A DNA stretch of 64,000 bases from assembly GCA_964030475.1 (NCBI GenBank), contig CAXIPT010000002.1:792903-856902 (forward strand). The letters run 5' to 3'. The notes beneath the pieces are model-generated. The model worked only from the letters and a program-made list of their open reading frames with translations, searched no databases and was not told the origin of the DNA. This DNA is from Tethya wilhelma. Its lineage: Eukaryota > Porifera > Demospongiae > Tethyida > Tethyidae. This document shows, in pieces, positions 11,482 to 21,600 of this stretch; the stretch's first letter is position 1; each line of letters opens with the position of its first letter. A program made the translations under genes and the position numbers.

Positions 11482-13483
11482 CTAGGACTGAAGGAGTGGT
11501 TTGGTCTCTCCACTGGAAGGCCCAACAATCCCCCCCTCTTCACTCGTACTACTCTTTAGTCGCTTGAGCTCATCACCATTCTGCACACTGGCTGATGGAT
11601 GAGAGACTGAGTTCATCCTCCGACTAGGGTAGGGCTCCCCTGGTGAGCTCCCTCCAGATGGTGGTGGCTGCTGCTCTTCATGATGAGTGGCTCCTTTCTC
11701 CAAATCATCCACAATCTCCTTGGCTGGGTCTGCATTGTGAATGCCCTCGGGGAAAAGGGTACCGCGACTCACCCACGCCACTATCAAGAGGAACGCTGAC
11801 GGTATGAGAGTGAGAATGCCTTGAAGACCAGAGTTCTGGGAGGTGTCGGAGAACAAGATCCCACCGATGATGAACGCAAGGAAACCAAGGATGGGAAGGA
11901 ACGTTATCACGGCAATGAGTGTCACAATCGATGTGACATCCTCCTTAAGAGATGACCACGAGCAACATAACCTAAAGTGACTAATGGAGAAGATGAGTGC
12001 CACATTTAAAACCAAACACACAGCTACAGCCTTCAGAAAGACTAGCTTCACCAGAGTTTGCGTTGGAGACAAGTAGAAAGCCACGATGATAGCAGAGAGG
12101 TAGTAGATCACAAAGGTAAAGGAGACCAGTATACACCAAATAGAGAGCATCTGTACCAAATGGCTGAACAGACACCGGCAACAAGTGAGTGTAATACGTT
12201 CAAAAGTGAATGCTTTGTTGGTGTGTCTTGGACAACCACGATCTCGTAAACAAGGAATCGGAAAACCAGATTTCTTTGGAATAATAAAAGCCACAATGAG
12301 TTGTAAAACAACCATTACAATAATGGACACTGACACCTGGCCACTGTATCTGGTGAGGACAATCCATGAGGGAGCCACGTTCCAACAGAGAGTGATGACC
12401 ACAAGGCCCCAGAAGAGTGGATATGCAGGATTCTTCTTGTCTTTGACATTGTCATAGAGAATATCATAAGAATAAGTGGTCATTGCCAGTGAGAGGAATA
12501 TGATGAAGATACACAAGACTATCAGCTCAACAAGTAGGAGAACTTGGTTGTTTTCAGCCTTTTTGTTGCGTTCCTTGTTGCTCCATGGAATGGCAAAGGC
12601 ATTGTACTTGGTTTCATCAACTTTAGGAACACCTTGAGCTGCCGCATAGCCCTTGAGCTACAGATATGTGTGGGGAAAGAAAACACACACAATAGCATCA
12701 ACATAAAATTAACTCGATACTAAATAATAAAAGTTGTAGCACTATGCAAACTGCCATGTGACATACGTAGTTCTGAACAAAGCGAGGCTATGTTTGGGTT
12801 CAATTGAAATACTTTACGTAGATGTCGTGGCAGACCCAGGTAAACATCCTGGCGTATCTTGGCTGTACTTTAGCATTTTATCACAAAAGTAGGGCGCTTT
12901 GCCAAAACATGAACTAGTCTCAGACTAACTTGGGAATTATACTCCATGATTGCACTAAGTGAACTCCTAGTACACGTACAAAAGAACAGAAATGCAACGA
13001 CATCACATATCTTTGTGGATAATCTCTTACCAAGGCGGTGAGATCTTTCAGACTGTCTTGTAGAAGTGATTCATTACAGTAGTCATAGTTTTCTATATCC
13101 AAACGTAACCGTACATCATCTGCATATATGCAGGCATCTTCCCAGTCAAAGCCTCTCAGCACGATACCATTGTGAGAGTATGAGAGGAGGAAAGACCCTA
13201 TGGGAACACCAACATCATACTGCGTCCACAAATAAGACACATTGTAGTCACCCTCACTGCATACAATGTTGTATGTTACTGGGACACAGATGGGCTCCTG
13301 CTGCTGTTTGGGGAAGAAAGTTTCTGCCAAAATGTACAGATTTGGAGCCACATCAATTTCTGACGAATTGTCTTTGAGCAAAGCGTTCTGCAGCAACTGA
13401 AATTGGTTGTATTGTTCCTTTGTTGGCTGTGCTCCGTACGAATGGCTAACACAAAGCAGTGTAATTAGCACAAAACTAAACAT
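11482..13483 (-). CDS. Orphan seven-transmembrane protein with secreted ectodomain
   Basis: Two exons, 13483-13031 and 12657-11482, join in phase 0 (GT-AG) and give 542 aa. A signal peptide (MFSFVLITLLCVSHSYGA) precedes an ectodomain of about 190 aa with paired cysteines and several NxS/T sites. Seven hydrophobic segments follow, starting at QVLLLVELIVLCIFIIFLSL and ending at GILTLIPSAFLLIVAWV. The cytoplasmic tail is acidic and Pro/Ser-rich and ends GETKPLLQS, which contains an ExxxLL sorting signal typical of endosomal/lysosomal membrane proteins. I do not recognise the family: no DRY or NPxxY motif of rhodopsin-like receptors is seen. The layout (signal peptide, ectodomain, 7TM, short tail) could be a lineage-specific receptor or an endolysosomal membrane protein. 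Role unknown; gene structure is well supported. Confidence 0.85.
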
Positions 13484-14055
13484 CGTTCCTTTGCTTTGTT
13501 GACTCTTTTGGATTAACTAGCTGCATGTGACCTGTGATCGTATCCACGTGAGGCAAATTATTAACCCCTGGCCCGTAGCATATGGGTACGTGCGCGCAGC
13601 GCTGATCGAGCTGCGCTGCAGCGCTGCGGCATGTGAGAAAACTTTGGGTATTGGTCCTAGGCTCCTAGCTTCTTCTTTCTTAGTACAATGGTAAAAGTAA
13701 TTATCAATTACTTTCATACGTAAGCTTACTTGTTTGCACCAAATAATTAATTTCCAGGCAAATATTCATTGGAATCAAGATACTGCATGAAGAAAACACT
13801 TGATTGGAGAATTTGAAATTGAAATTAAAGCTGTTAGGGCGGAGATTCAAAATGTTGAGAAGGATATTAATACAACTCAAAGTAAAATAGATGAAGAAGA
13901 AGCCAAGGTAATTGAAAAGTACTGCAGACTTTTGTGTAGCTACTTTCGTTTCGTCGGCATAAATTTCTGGCACAGATGTACGGATATGCCCATTCAAATT
14001 GGTTGCCACTTTGAGTTTGTATTCATCCTCTTGACAGTAAAATCTGTCTAGTGTA

Positions 14056-14247
14056 TAGCTGGAAATACGACTTTAATATTTTAATATGATAGTTTGATGG
14101 TCAAAGTCCAAATCGTCAAATTTAAATCTACCAATATTTTGGCTGCTGTATATACATGTACTGGTACAAACAAAATAATTGTCAAATTTACGCCGGTTAT
14201 GCAGAGCCTTAATCGTTAAATTTTTTGACTATCAATATTTCCAGCTA
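14056..14247. mobile_element. Foldback MITE, TAGCTGGAAATA ends
   Basis: The left end TAGCTGGAAATA and the right end TATTTCCAGCTA are exact inverted repeats 192 bp apart, with further internal complementarity (cgtcaaatttaaa, gtcaaatttacg). No coding sequence. A related end, TAGCTGGAAAATTT, occurs at 61120 in the 2A-ROCO gene. Confidence 0.65.
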
Positions 14248-14374
14248 ATATTGTATTTCACCCCCTTTACACAGTAAAATCTGTCTATTACTCCCCCTGG
14301 GTACAGTAAATCGACACCACAATCATATCCATTTTGGCCCCCTGGACATGTTGATCTTCCACATGCCCACACGC

Positions 14375-14454
14375 TTTCCACTTCCCATAATTATCACTCT
14401 TTCCACCTAGGGTGTTTCCACTTCCCATAATTATCACTCTTTCCACCTAGGGTG
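14375..14454. repeat. Two tandem 40-bp units
   Basis: The unit beginning tttccacttcccataattat and ending cctagggtg occurs twice, directly adjacent and identical. Recent small duplication; no function apparent. Confidence 0.85.
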
Positions 14455-15730
14455 TATGCTCATTAAATAGACTTGAATAGCCCAATACTGAAACAAAGAT
14501 TTAGCCTAATACAGTCATTATAGAATGTCCACACATCAATATCAGTATAGTTACCTAAGAATAATAGTATAAAATACTGATAATTACAGCAAGTCACTCT
14601 TGCACATCTAGTAGTGTTCAACTACCTACTGAGGAGTGCCTATATGCAGATGGAAAGCTTTTAAAGTTCACTTTTAACTTGAAACGCCTCTCCTGTCAAG
14701 GAGTCATATCAAACGTTACATGCGCAGTGAGGATGATGAAATTAGATTGATTATGATGATCATGCATATCGGTACACACAACGAAACTGTCTACAAATTT
14801 TTAACACGCAAAAAAACCACGTCAATTAACTTGGACATTGTTCAGGTTGTACATAACTAAGCAAATGTATATAGAAAAGGTGACTCCCGATGGACTCTAT
14901 AAGTGACATATACATTCAAAGAGGGTCATCACAATACAGAACAGGTGACTCCTGAACAAATCAAGAAACTTCTTCAATAATTTAATGAGATCCACGAAAG
15001 AAATATGTGCACTCAGACATCCGGAATTTAAATATTGTAATTTCAACAAACAAGAAGGATGCTTGAATTCATTGATTTTAGCTACTGTATCCTGAAAATT
15101 GTATATATATTATATAGAAGAGAGTCACAGACAAAACCAAGAAAACCCCCAAAAAATAATAATTTCATGACGTACATAGCTTAAATTATAAGTGTTGCTG
15201 TCAATCATCCAGAAATCCGTCAGCAATATAATTAGGTAAAGCTTATAGAGACATAACTATAGTAGAACAGGGTACAGCTTAAGGACATTACACAGCTTAC
15301 ATGCATGATTGTTGTTAAATTGTTTAAAGATTATTGTATATGCATGTACGTACTTTTGTCTAGCTTGGGTTGTGTATACAGCCGCTGTTTCCTCAAATCC
15401 TGAACATCTCTAGGGAATTCTAATTCATTTACCAGCATGCATGCATGCATTCTAGTAACTAGTCTCGTCCCCAGACCCAACCCCCATGCAAAGATGATAG
15501 GATCTGGTGACCAATTCAACTATAATATTATAGACCAGTGTTAAAAATTATGGTCATTTTAAAATAATATATAGTCACTTAAATTTTTTTAGATGAAGAA
15601 ATACACGTCAATACTATGAGTTGATATACCAATAGCTCCAAGCCCGACTGATTCCAATTTTTAGAACTATAAGCTAAAATAAAATCTTTGCGTAATAATA
15701 TTAAACTATAACATCTATGGTAACTTCTAG

Positions 15731-17881
15731 CTATGGAATTGATGCTATCTCTGAGTCGGTCATCTTTTCAGTACCACTAACCACTAGAATTTCACCACTC
15801 TCCATAACTGCCACGTAGCATGCACTTCGAGGAGTATTCATATAACTTATATGATTCCACGATTGGGCATTTGGATCATACTTGTAAATTGATGATGTTT
15901 TCTGATTTGAATCGTCACAACCACCAAACGCTAGAACCTGTCCACTGACTGTCGCACATGTTGAGTAGTACATAGGTGTATCAGTAATACACTGCCACAC
16001 ACTCGGTAAATGTGGTGGTTCCTTGACTAGTCTGCGGTGCCCTAGAGTGGTATGTTTTTGACATGACTGCAGTAGTTCTTCCAGTATGCAAGAGAAAACT
16101 GATTGACAGCGGCCAAGTTTGTCATTCCCTCCCAAAATGTACAGACGATCAGAACAAACAGTAGCCGACCCATTTGCAATTGGATGAGGGAGCTTAATAC
16201 TTGCCATCGTATACCAAATCAAAGTGTCTGTGTTAAGTATTTCAACGGTGTTTAAGTTATCATCATTGTATAGTGTTGTTGAACCTCCAGCGACTATTAG
16301 ATGGTTTTTGTAACGAGTAGAAGTTGCACCTTGACGACTTGTAGGCATGGGTGGAAGCTTTTCAATCCATTCACCAGCTTTATCAGTCTTTGTTAGCGTA
16401 AGAAGCTTGTTAGTCGTTTCCCAAGTAGATACAAACAGCAGATCAGATTCTGATGGCACCCAGCCACCAACTATTGTTAGCAGACCTTGTACTATTACCA
16501 AACTGCTCCATTCATGAGGACACGGTGGCAGATCAGTGTTCCACTCTTTAGTAACTGAATTGAATGAGTACACATTCTCATACTGCAAAAAGTACACCAT
16601 TTTTCCATCCACAACTGAACCCTGTCGTAAACGTTTGTGGAGCTCTTTGAATGGTACCATTCCTGCATCCCTCCATTTGAAGTCATCTTCTATTGACTCT
16701 GTTGCTGGCCCAGGTATTAATTTTGACTTCTGTTCAGAACAGTCTTCTCCACACATCTCTTGACTTTCTACCAGTGATACCTGATGCTCAGTTTGATCAT
16801 CTACTTGTGTCTCAGAAAATATGCTCAATTTTTTCAGCCTAAGTTCTTGCAAATCAGTTTCATCTTGCTGTTGTTCAACTATATCTTTTGGAGCTAGCAT
16901 TGGGAATTTCACTTCTTGATGTTTTCTGGCTAGTTTTTGCCACTGAGTTTCATTTATTTCTACCTGTAGGCAATGAATGTACGCTTCTTCTTTCTTTAAG
17001 GCTGCCAATCTCTTGAAAAGCTCTTCAGCTGAAGGTCTGTTGCTCTCTCTGTACTCCAGACAAGTGATAGCAATTGGCAGTAGAGGGTGGTTAGGGTCAA
17101 TCAAGTCGATGTGGTTCTTTCTTCGCTCTGGTTCCAGGACTGGGACTTGCACTGCACCTGTCGGAGAATCTAGGTCTTCTTTTTCTTTGACTGCTGGTCC
17201 AGGATCAGGAAACTGTCTTGTGCACACTTGAATTATGATAATACCTTGTGAAAATACATCCAGCTTTTCAGTGTATTGTGGCGGTTCTTTCAGTGACTCT
17301 GGAGACATGTAGCCAGGTGTGCCAGGGCAAAGAATAAGTGGCGAGATGTGATCATGAATTGACCTAGCTAGTTTGGACATTCCAAAATCAGTAACTTTTG
17401 CTTTTCTTTCAGAAAACTGAACCAACACATTATTTCCTGACAAGTCACAATGAACGATACCGTAGGAATGAAGGTAAGAGATAGCTAATGAAACGTCGGT
17501 GCAAAGGTCAACTTGAATATGGTAAGGAATTGGCTCTGTGGATTCATCAAGCATTTCAGTCAGACTGCAATCCAATAGTTCCATCAAGAGGACTGATAGG
17601 TTAGACTCTAGATCCTGACACACACCCAGGCACTGCACAATGTTAGGATGACGTATACGATTCAGAAAGTCACATTCTTGACGAAACCGTTGGAGAATCT
17701 TTCCTGATCCAGGGTTATAAGGATTAACGATGGTAGGATGCAGGACTTTGGCTGCACACATAAGCTGATCACACTTGGCCATGTAGACAGCACCATAGGA
17801 ACCATGGCCAAGAATCTGGTCTTTGAGTATGGTAACTTTATCAAAACTGAAGTTAGTGGACACTGACATTGATTGTTCCAT
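15731..17881 (-). CDS. Kinase-Kelch fusion protein (intronless)
   Basis: A single uninterrupted 716-aa frame. Residues 20-295 form a protein kinase domain: glycine loop GHGSYG (25-30), Lys45 in CAAKV, catalytic loop HCDLSGNN (144-151, Cys in place of the usual Arg of HRD), DFG 165-167 and SPE 193-195. Catalytic Lys, Asp and Asn are kept, so it should be active. The short tyrosine-kinase-like core and the non-RD loop suggest the TKL/RIPK-IRAK group. A linker with acidic and Gln-rich helices (about 300-400) leads to about five or six Kelch repeats (GSVVDGKMVYFL, LTIVGGW, HLIVAGGS, RLYILGGN, QVLAFGGC, EILVVSG), which would fold as a beta-propeller for protein binding. No signal peptide or membrane segment, so cytosolic. 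The lack of introns contrasts with neighbours and suggests a retrocopied or expanding family. Substrate unknown. Confidence 0.9.
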   Translation of the reverse strand: MEQSMSVSTNFSFDKVTILKDQILGHGSYGAVYMAKCDQLMCAAKVLHPTIVNPYNPGSGKILQRFRQECDFLNRIRHPNIVQCLGVCQDLESNLSVLLMELLDCSLTEMLDESTEPIPYHIQVDLCTDVSLAISYLHSYGIVHCDLSGNNVLVQFSERKAKVTDFGMSKLARSIHDHISPLILCPGTPGYMSPESLKEPPQYTEKLDVFSQGIIIIQVCTRQFPDPGPAVKEKEDLDSPTGAVQVPVLEPERRKNHIDLIDPNHPLLPIAITCLEYRESNRPSAEELFKRLAALKKEEAYIHCLQVEINETQWQKLARKHQEVKFPMLAPKDIVEQQQDETDLQELRLKKLSIFSETQVDDQTEHQVSLVESQEMCGEDCSEQKSKLIPGPATESIEDDFKWRDAGMVPFKELHKRLRQGSVVDGKMVYFLQYENVYSFNSVTKEWNTDLPPCPHEWSSLVIVQGLLTIVGGWVPSESDLLFVSTWETTNKLLTLTKTDKAGEWIEKLPPMPTSRQGATSTRYKNHLIVAGGSTTLYNDDNLNTVEILNTDTLIWYTMASIKLPHPIANGSATVCSDRLYILGGNDKLGRCQSVFSCILEELLQSCQKHTTLGHRRLVKEPPHLPSVWQCITDTPMYYSTCATVSGQVLAFGGCDDSNQKTSSIYKYDPNAQSWNHISYMNTPRSACYVAVMESGEILVVSGTEKMTDSEIASIP

Positions 17882-18607
17882 CCTGACATCTGAGACTGAG
17901 TACTGAGATTCTATTTGGGTTCTCCAGGAATGAGGTTCACTAAGGAGTTTACTCCAATGTTTTAGCTCGCAAATCCTGGTTACTTGACTCTTTTAGTCCT
18001 GTTTCAGGGGCGTAGCCAGGATTTAGAGGAAGGGGGTGCTGAAATTGCGCGCGCGCGGACAATTTTGGGGTGTCACGCCCACTTTTGGATCACGTGATCA
18101 GGATCGTGACCTTTGAACTATTGTTGGGAGCTAGCTGCTCGGCGCTTTCGATCAACCTAGCGTGAATTAAACCGTTCTGAAGTTTGTTTATCAAGAGCTT
18201 AGACATGAATGAGCTTGGAAAATAACGTCAAAGAACAAGCAAGTAAGAAATAGAGATTGCAAAAGGCCTGATAACGTATTAATAAATCCAATTATTTATG
18301 GTTTTTGCGCTTCCGCGGGATCCGGTCAGCGGCAAAGGGGGTGCTCAAGCCCCCTGAGCACCCCCCTAAATACGCCCCTGTGTTTTGAAGCATTATAAAA
18401 GAAGCCGCCGGGCTGCTGAGCAAAGTTAAGGTCAAAGTACACTAGGCGGCTTCCTCCGCCCCCACCCAATCTACTGCTCATGCGCAGATTAAAATTTCAT
18501 TCAAATTTTTGAAAATTAATTTTTGAAGATGTCTTCTCGAATACCAGAGGTATTTATAAACAGAGCAAGCTAGTTGCCTTCTTACTTGTAACAAGAGTGT
18601 TTTCAAG
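17882..18607. other. Divergent promoter region carrying a MITE
   Basis: This is the head-to-head interval between the kinase-Kelch gene (minus) and ASPM (plus), so both promoters should lie here. It contains an inverted-repeat element (18005-18380) and, closer to ASPM, TGCTCATGCGCAG near 18475, which resembles an NRF1 site. No TATA box is obvious. Confidence 0.5.
18005..18380. mobile_element. Non-autonomous DNA transposon, CAGGGGCGTA ends
   Basis: The element starts CAGGGGCGTAGCC and ends TACGCCCCTG, with further inverted matching inside (gggggtgct and agcacccccc). No transposase. The CAGGGGCG end is typical of hAT-type elements, but an exact 8-bp target duplication could not be confirmed, so the superfamily is tentative. 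Confidence 0.7.
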
Positions 18608-21600
18608 ATGTTTTATTCTTCTTTTCTGAACTTCCAGAGAAGGCTGACCTATGTTGTTCCTCGGAACGGCGACAGATCTACCCAAGGTGATGCCAACAAG
18701 GAGAACCAACTTCATCATGGACAGGTCAAAGGTGATAGGACGGTTACCAAAAGCAAGCACACCTTCTTGAGAAAGAAGGGTAACCAAGTAAAACGTATGT
18801 TCAAACAATTTCTGCATAAAATGGAACACCCATACATCTTTATCAGCGTTGACTGGCATATTTATAGACTTTTCTACTGTATGGTGGTTCTGAGTTATGA
18901 CAATAACTGGTGTAATCTATGTTTAGTACTGCTGAGTGGCCTCAGCAAAGACCCTTTTTGCATGATTTGGTGGTAAGGGTAGGCAGAGGAATTTCAAGCA
19001 AAAGGGCCTTCTTTTGTCAGTCCAGTGCATCAGTGCATCTACTGTACTTGGTGTTTCTTGTAATACTAAGCAAGAGTACATCATGCACTCTTGTTAATAG
19101 TATGTTGGTGGCAAACCAACACAAAGTTCCTACTGCTGGCAACATTGGGAGGGAATGTATTTAATCCTAGCAACAAGCAGTCAATAAGGAGATGGGTCCA
19201 TAAAAACGGTTCAATAGCACCATTTTATATTTTGTGTGAACCAGTGGTCTTTGACTAAATTAAGCATTGGTACTGTACGCCTGAGAAGCTGATTGAAGCA
19301 TAACTTGATTCTATCTTGGCCTGTGACATGGGTGTGTCTTGCATCATAGTGCATCGTGAATCTATTTATTTTCCTTTTTGTGAAAACCTTCTATGAACAT
19401 CAATGTCTATATGTGTGTACAGCATTTTCTGTAACTCAAGTCAACCGTAACAAGGACAAGTCTAGTGGTGTTGGTGTTGCACAGAAGAAGCTCCAGCTGA
19501 GGAAGAGAAAGCCTCCCCAGCAAAGACCTACAAACCACCTGCCTCATGTCGCCAATACATCCCTCTATGATGAACACTGGGCTTCCAAACAAGAAAGAGG
19601 TATATGGTTTATTATAATGGTCTTGTTCCCAGACTCTGTGTACTGAGTGCCTTGCCATACTGTCACTGTGGTCTTATGCTACTGCACATCTTTGTATTCT
19701 CTAGCTTTTGTTCGATGGCTCAACCATGTCCTTGCTCCTGTTGACCAGTTTGGCTGTGTCCTTCCCCCCACACAGACCACTTGTGGTTCAAGTGAGTCCA
19801 TGTAGACTATCGTTGTTACTGTATAGTATCCTTGCTCCCAGGCTCTCTCCCAGTGAATATTACACGCTGAAAAGTAGGAAGGGAGAGAGCCTGATATGTA
19901 TGTAAAATCATGTAAATGGCATAACGTGTATGGGCAATGTCATTCACGTGATTTTGCATATCAGGCTCTCTCAAATCCCTTCCTATTTTTCAGCATGTAA
20001 TATTCACAGAGGGAGAGCCTGGGAACAAGGCTAGTGGTCTACACTGTCCTTAACTGACCATCCTTTGCTTGTTACAATGTTGGCACTGAAATTCACTGTC
20101 TTTCTTTTCCCTGCAGTCAATTCATCCAGCATGGATCTCAGTGGCTCTGGTGAACACCGTTCCCCTCATGGTTCGATGCCCATTGACAGTTGGAGGCAGT
20201 TGTCTCGGATGAGGAGGGCTGCCTTCCTCCTCTACCAGTCACAGCCACTCACCATTGTCATATCAAGACTGCAGGTAGACAGAGTAGTGTGTGGGATTCT
20301 TAGTACGTACAGTAGACTAGTCTTGTACCGAAATTGAGACAAGCCTTGTTTCAATACTTTTTCCAGTACTGCCCATTTGCTAGCCTTGTTCCTACACTTT
20401 TGTTTTTGTTGTTGTTGTTTTTAAAAATTTTTACTGCTTATAATATTGGTGTGTATTATTGAGTCCACATGATTTGTGTTTCAGTGATCTTATGGTGTAT
20501 GGTTTGCTGTCATGTAGGTTGAGATTGAGAGTCAGTGTCTTCTCTTCAAGGCTGACACCAGTCCTCATGCTGATGTTGGTGTGAGACAGGACTTGCTGCA
20601 CATGTTGCTTCTCTCTTACAATCCACTGTGGCTCAAAATTGGACTAGAGGTACAAAAGCTTCATACCATAAATCAACGATAATGATAACTACAGTATTTA
20701 GCTCACATTCACAGCTGTAGTGTGTGTTTCTATTTTGATGACTGATAATATACCACCCTTCAGTTTTAGTGCTGGAGATCTCACTAGCTACCATGTACCT
20801 GAACATCAATACACCTTATACTATGTATGCTCTCTTATCCCTAGACTGTGTTTGGTGAGCCTGTGGTCATCCCACACTCTGAACCATCAGGAGTACAGTC
20901 AGCTCTTGGGTCCTTTCTTATGAGCAAGCTCTTCACCAACAGGCAAATCACTAGGGCCTACTCTTCACCTACTGGAGAGCTCAAGGAAGGTTAGTGCTAC
21001 CTATTGTACTCATAAGTGCCTTGTCTTCTGACTTGATCTTTCCTTCATGTGAGGAATAGAATCCTACTGTAGAATGATCAACATTGTTTTCTCGATCACA
21101 CAGGCTACCAGATGGCCCTCTCTCAGTTCATTCTGAAAAAGTTTCTACTCTTGGTGCTGTTCTTAGACCAGGCAAAACTCACCAGACTCATCAGTTTTGA
21201 TCCCTGTCTCTTCCAACCCTCCTCAGCCATTAAGGTGAGTCTAGAGCTACATACCAGTGTGTTCCCTGTACTCTTCTGTCAACCATGATTCTTTTTCTCC
21301 CCCAGTCGAGTCGTGAGATACTTCAATCTTTCTCTCGCAAGTACCTGCGTGGCGAAGGTGACATCATCAAACATCTGGCACACATTGGATACGTTGTTAC
21401 TCACATACAGGTGTGTGTGTGTTATTTACAACACATATGCTCCTAGTCAACATTTCACTACTATACATGTACCCTCCCTCAGAATGCTCTGGATGAGTAT
21501 GACTATCATGTCACTAACCTGTCCACTGATCTCAGAGATGGCCTCAGACTGATGTAAGTTACAATAGCATTGGAACTACATGCTCACTGCATTGTGTACT

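Larger units (their letters stand above)
13484..15730. other. Intergenic, MITE and short repeats, no gene
   Basis: This 2.2-kb AT-rich stretch separates the 5' end of the 7TM gene from the 3' end of the kinase-Kelch gene. It holds a GC-rich palindromic patch near 13590-13630 (repeats of GCAGCGCTG) that could be part of the 7TM promoter, a foldback element (14056-14247) and two 40-bp tandem units (14375-14454). No exon with supporting splice sites was found. Confidence 0.6.

Noticed and set aside
11272..11567. Open frames rich in Val-Cys or Thr-His near 11.3-11.5 kb
   Set aside because: They are translations of the CA microsatellite.
18005..18380. Promoter shared by kinase-Kelch and ASPM in this stretch
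   Set aside because: The stretch is a transposon with inverted ends; promoters more likely flank it.
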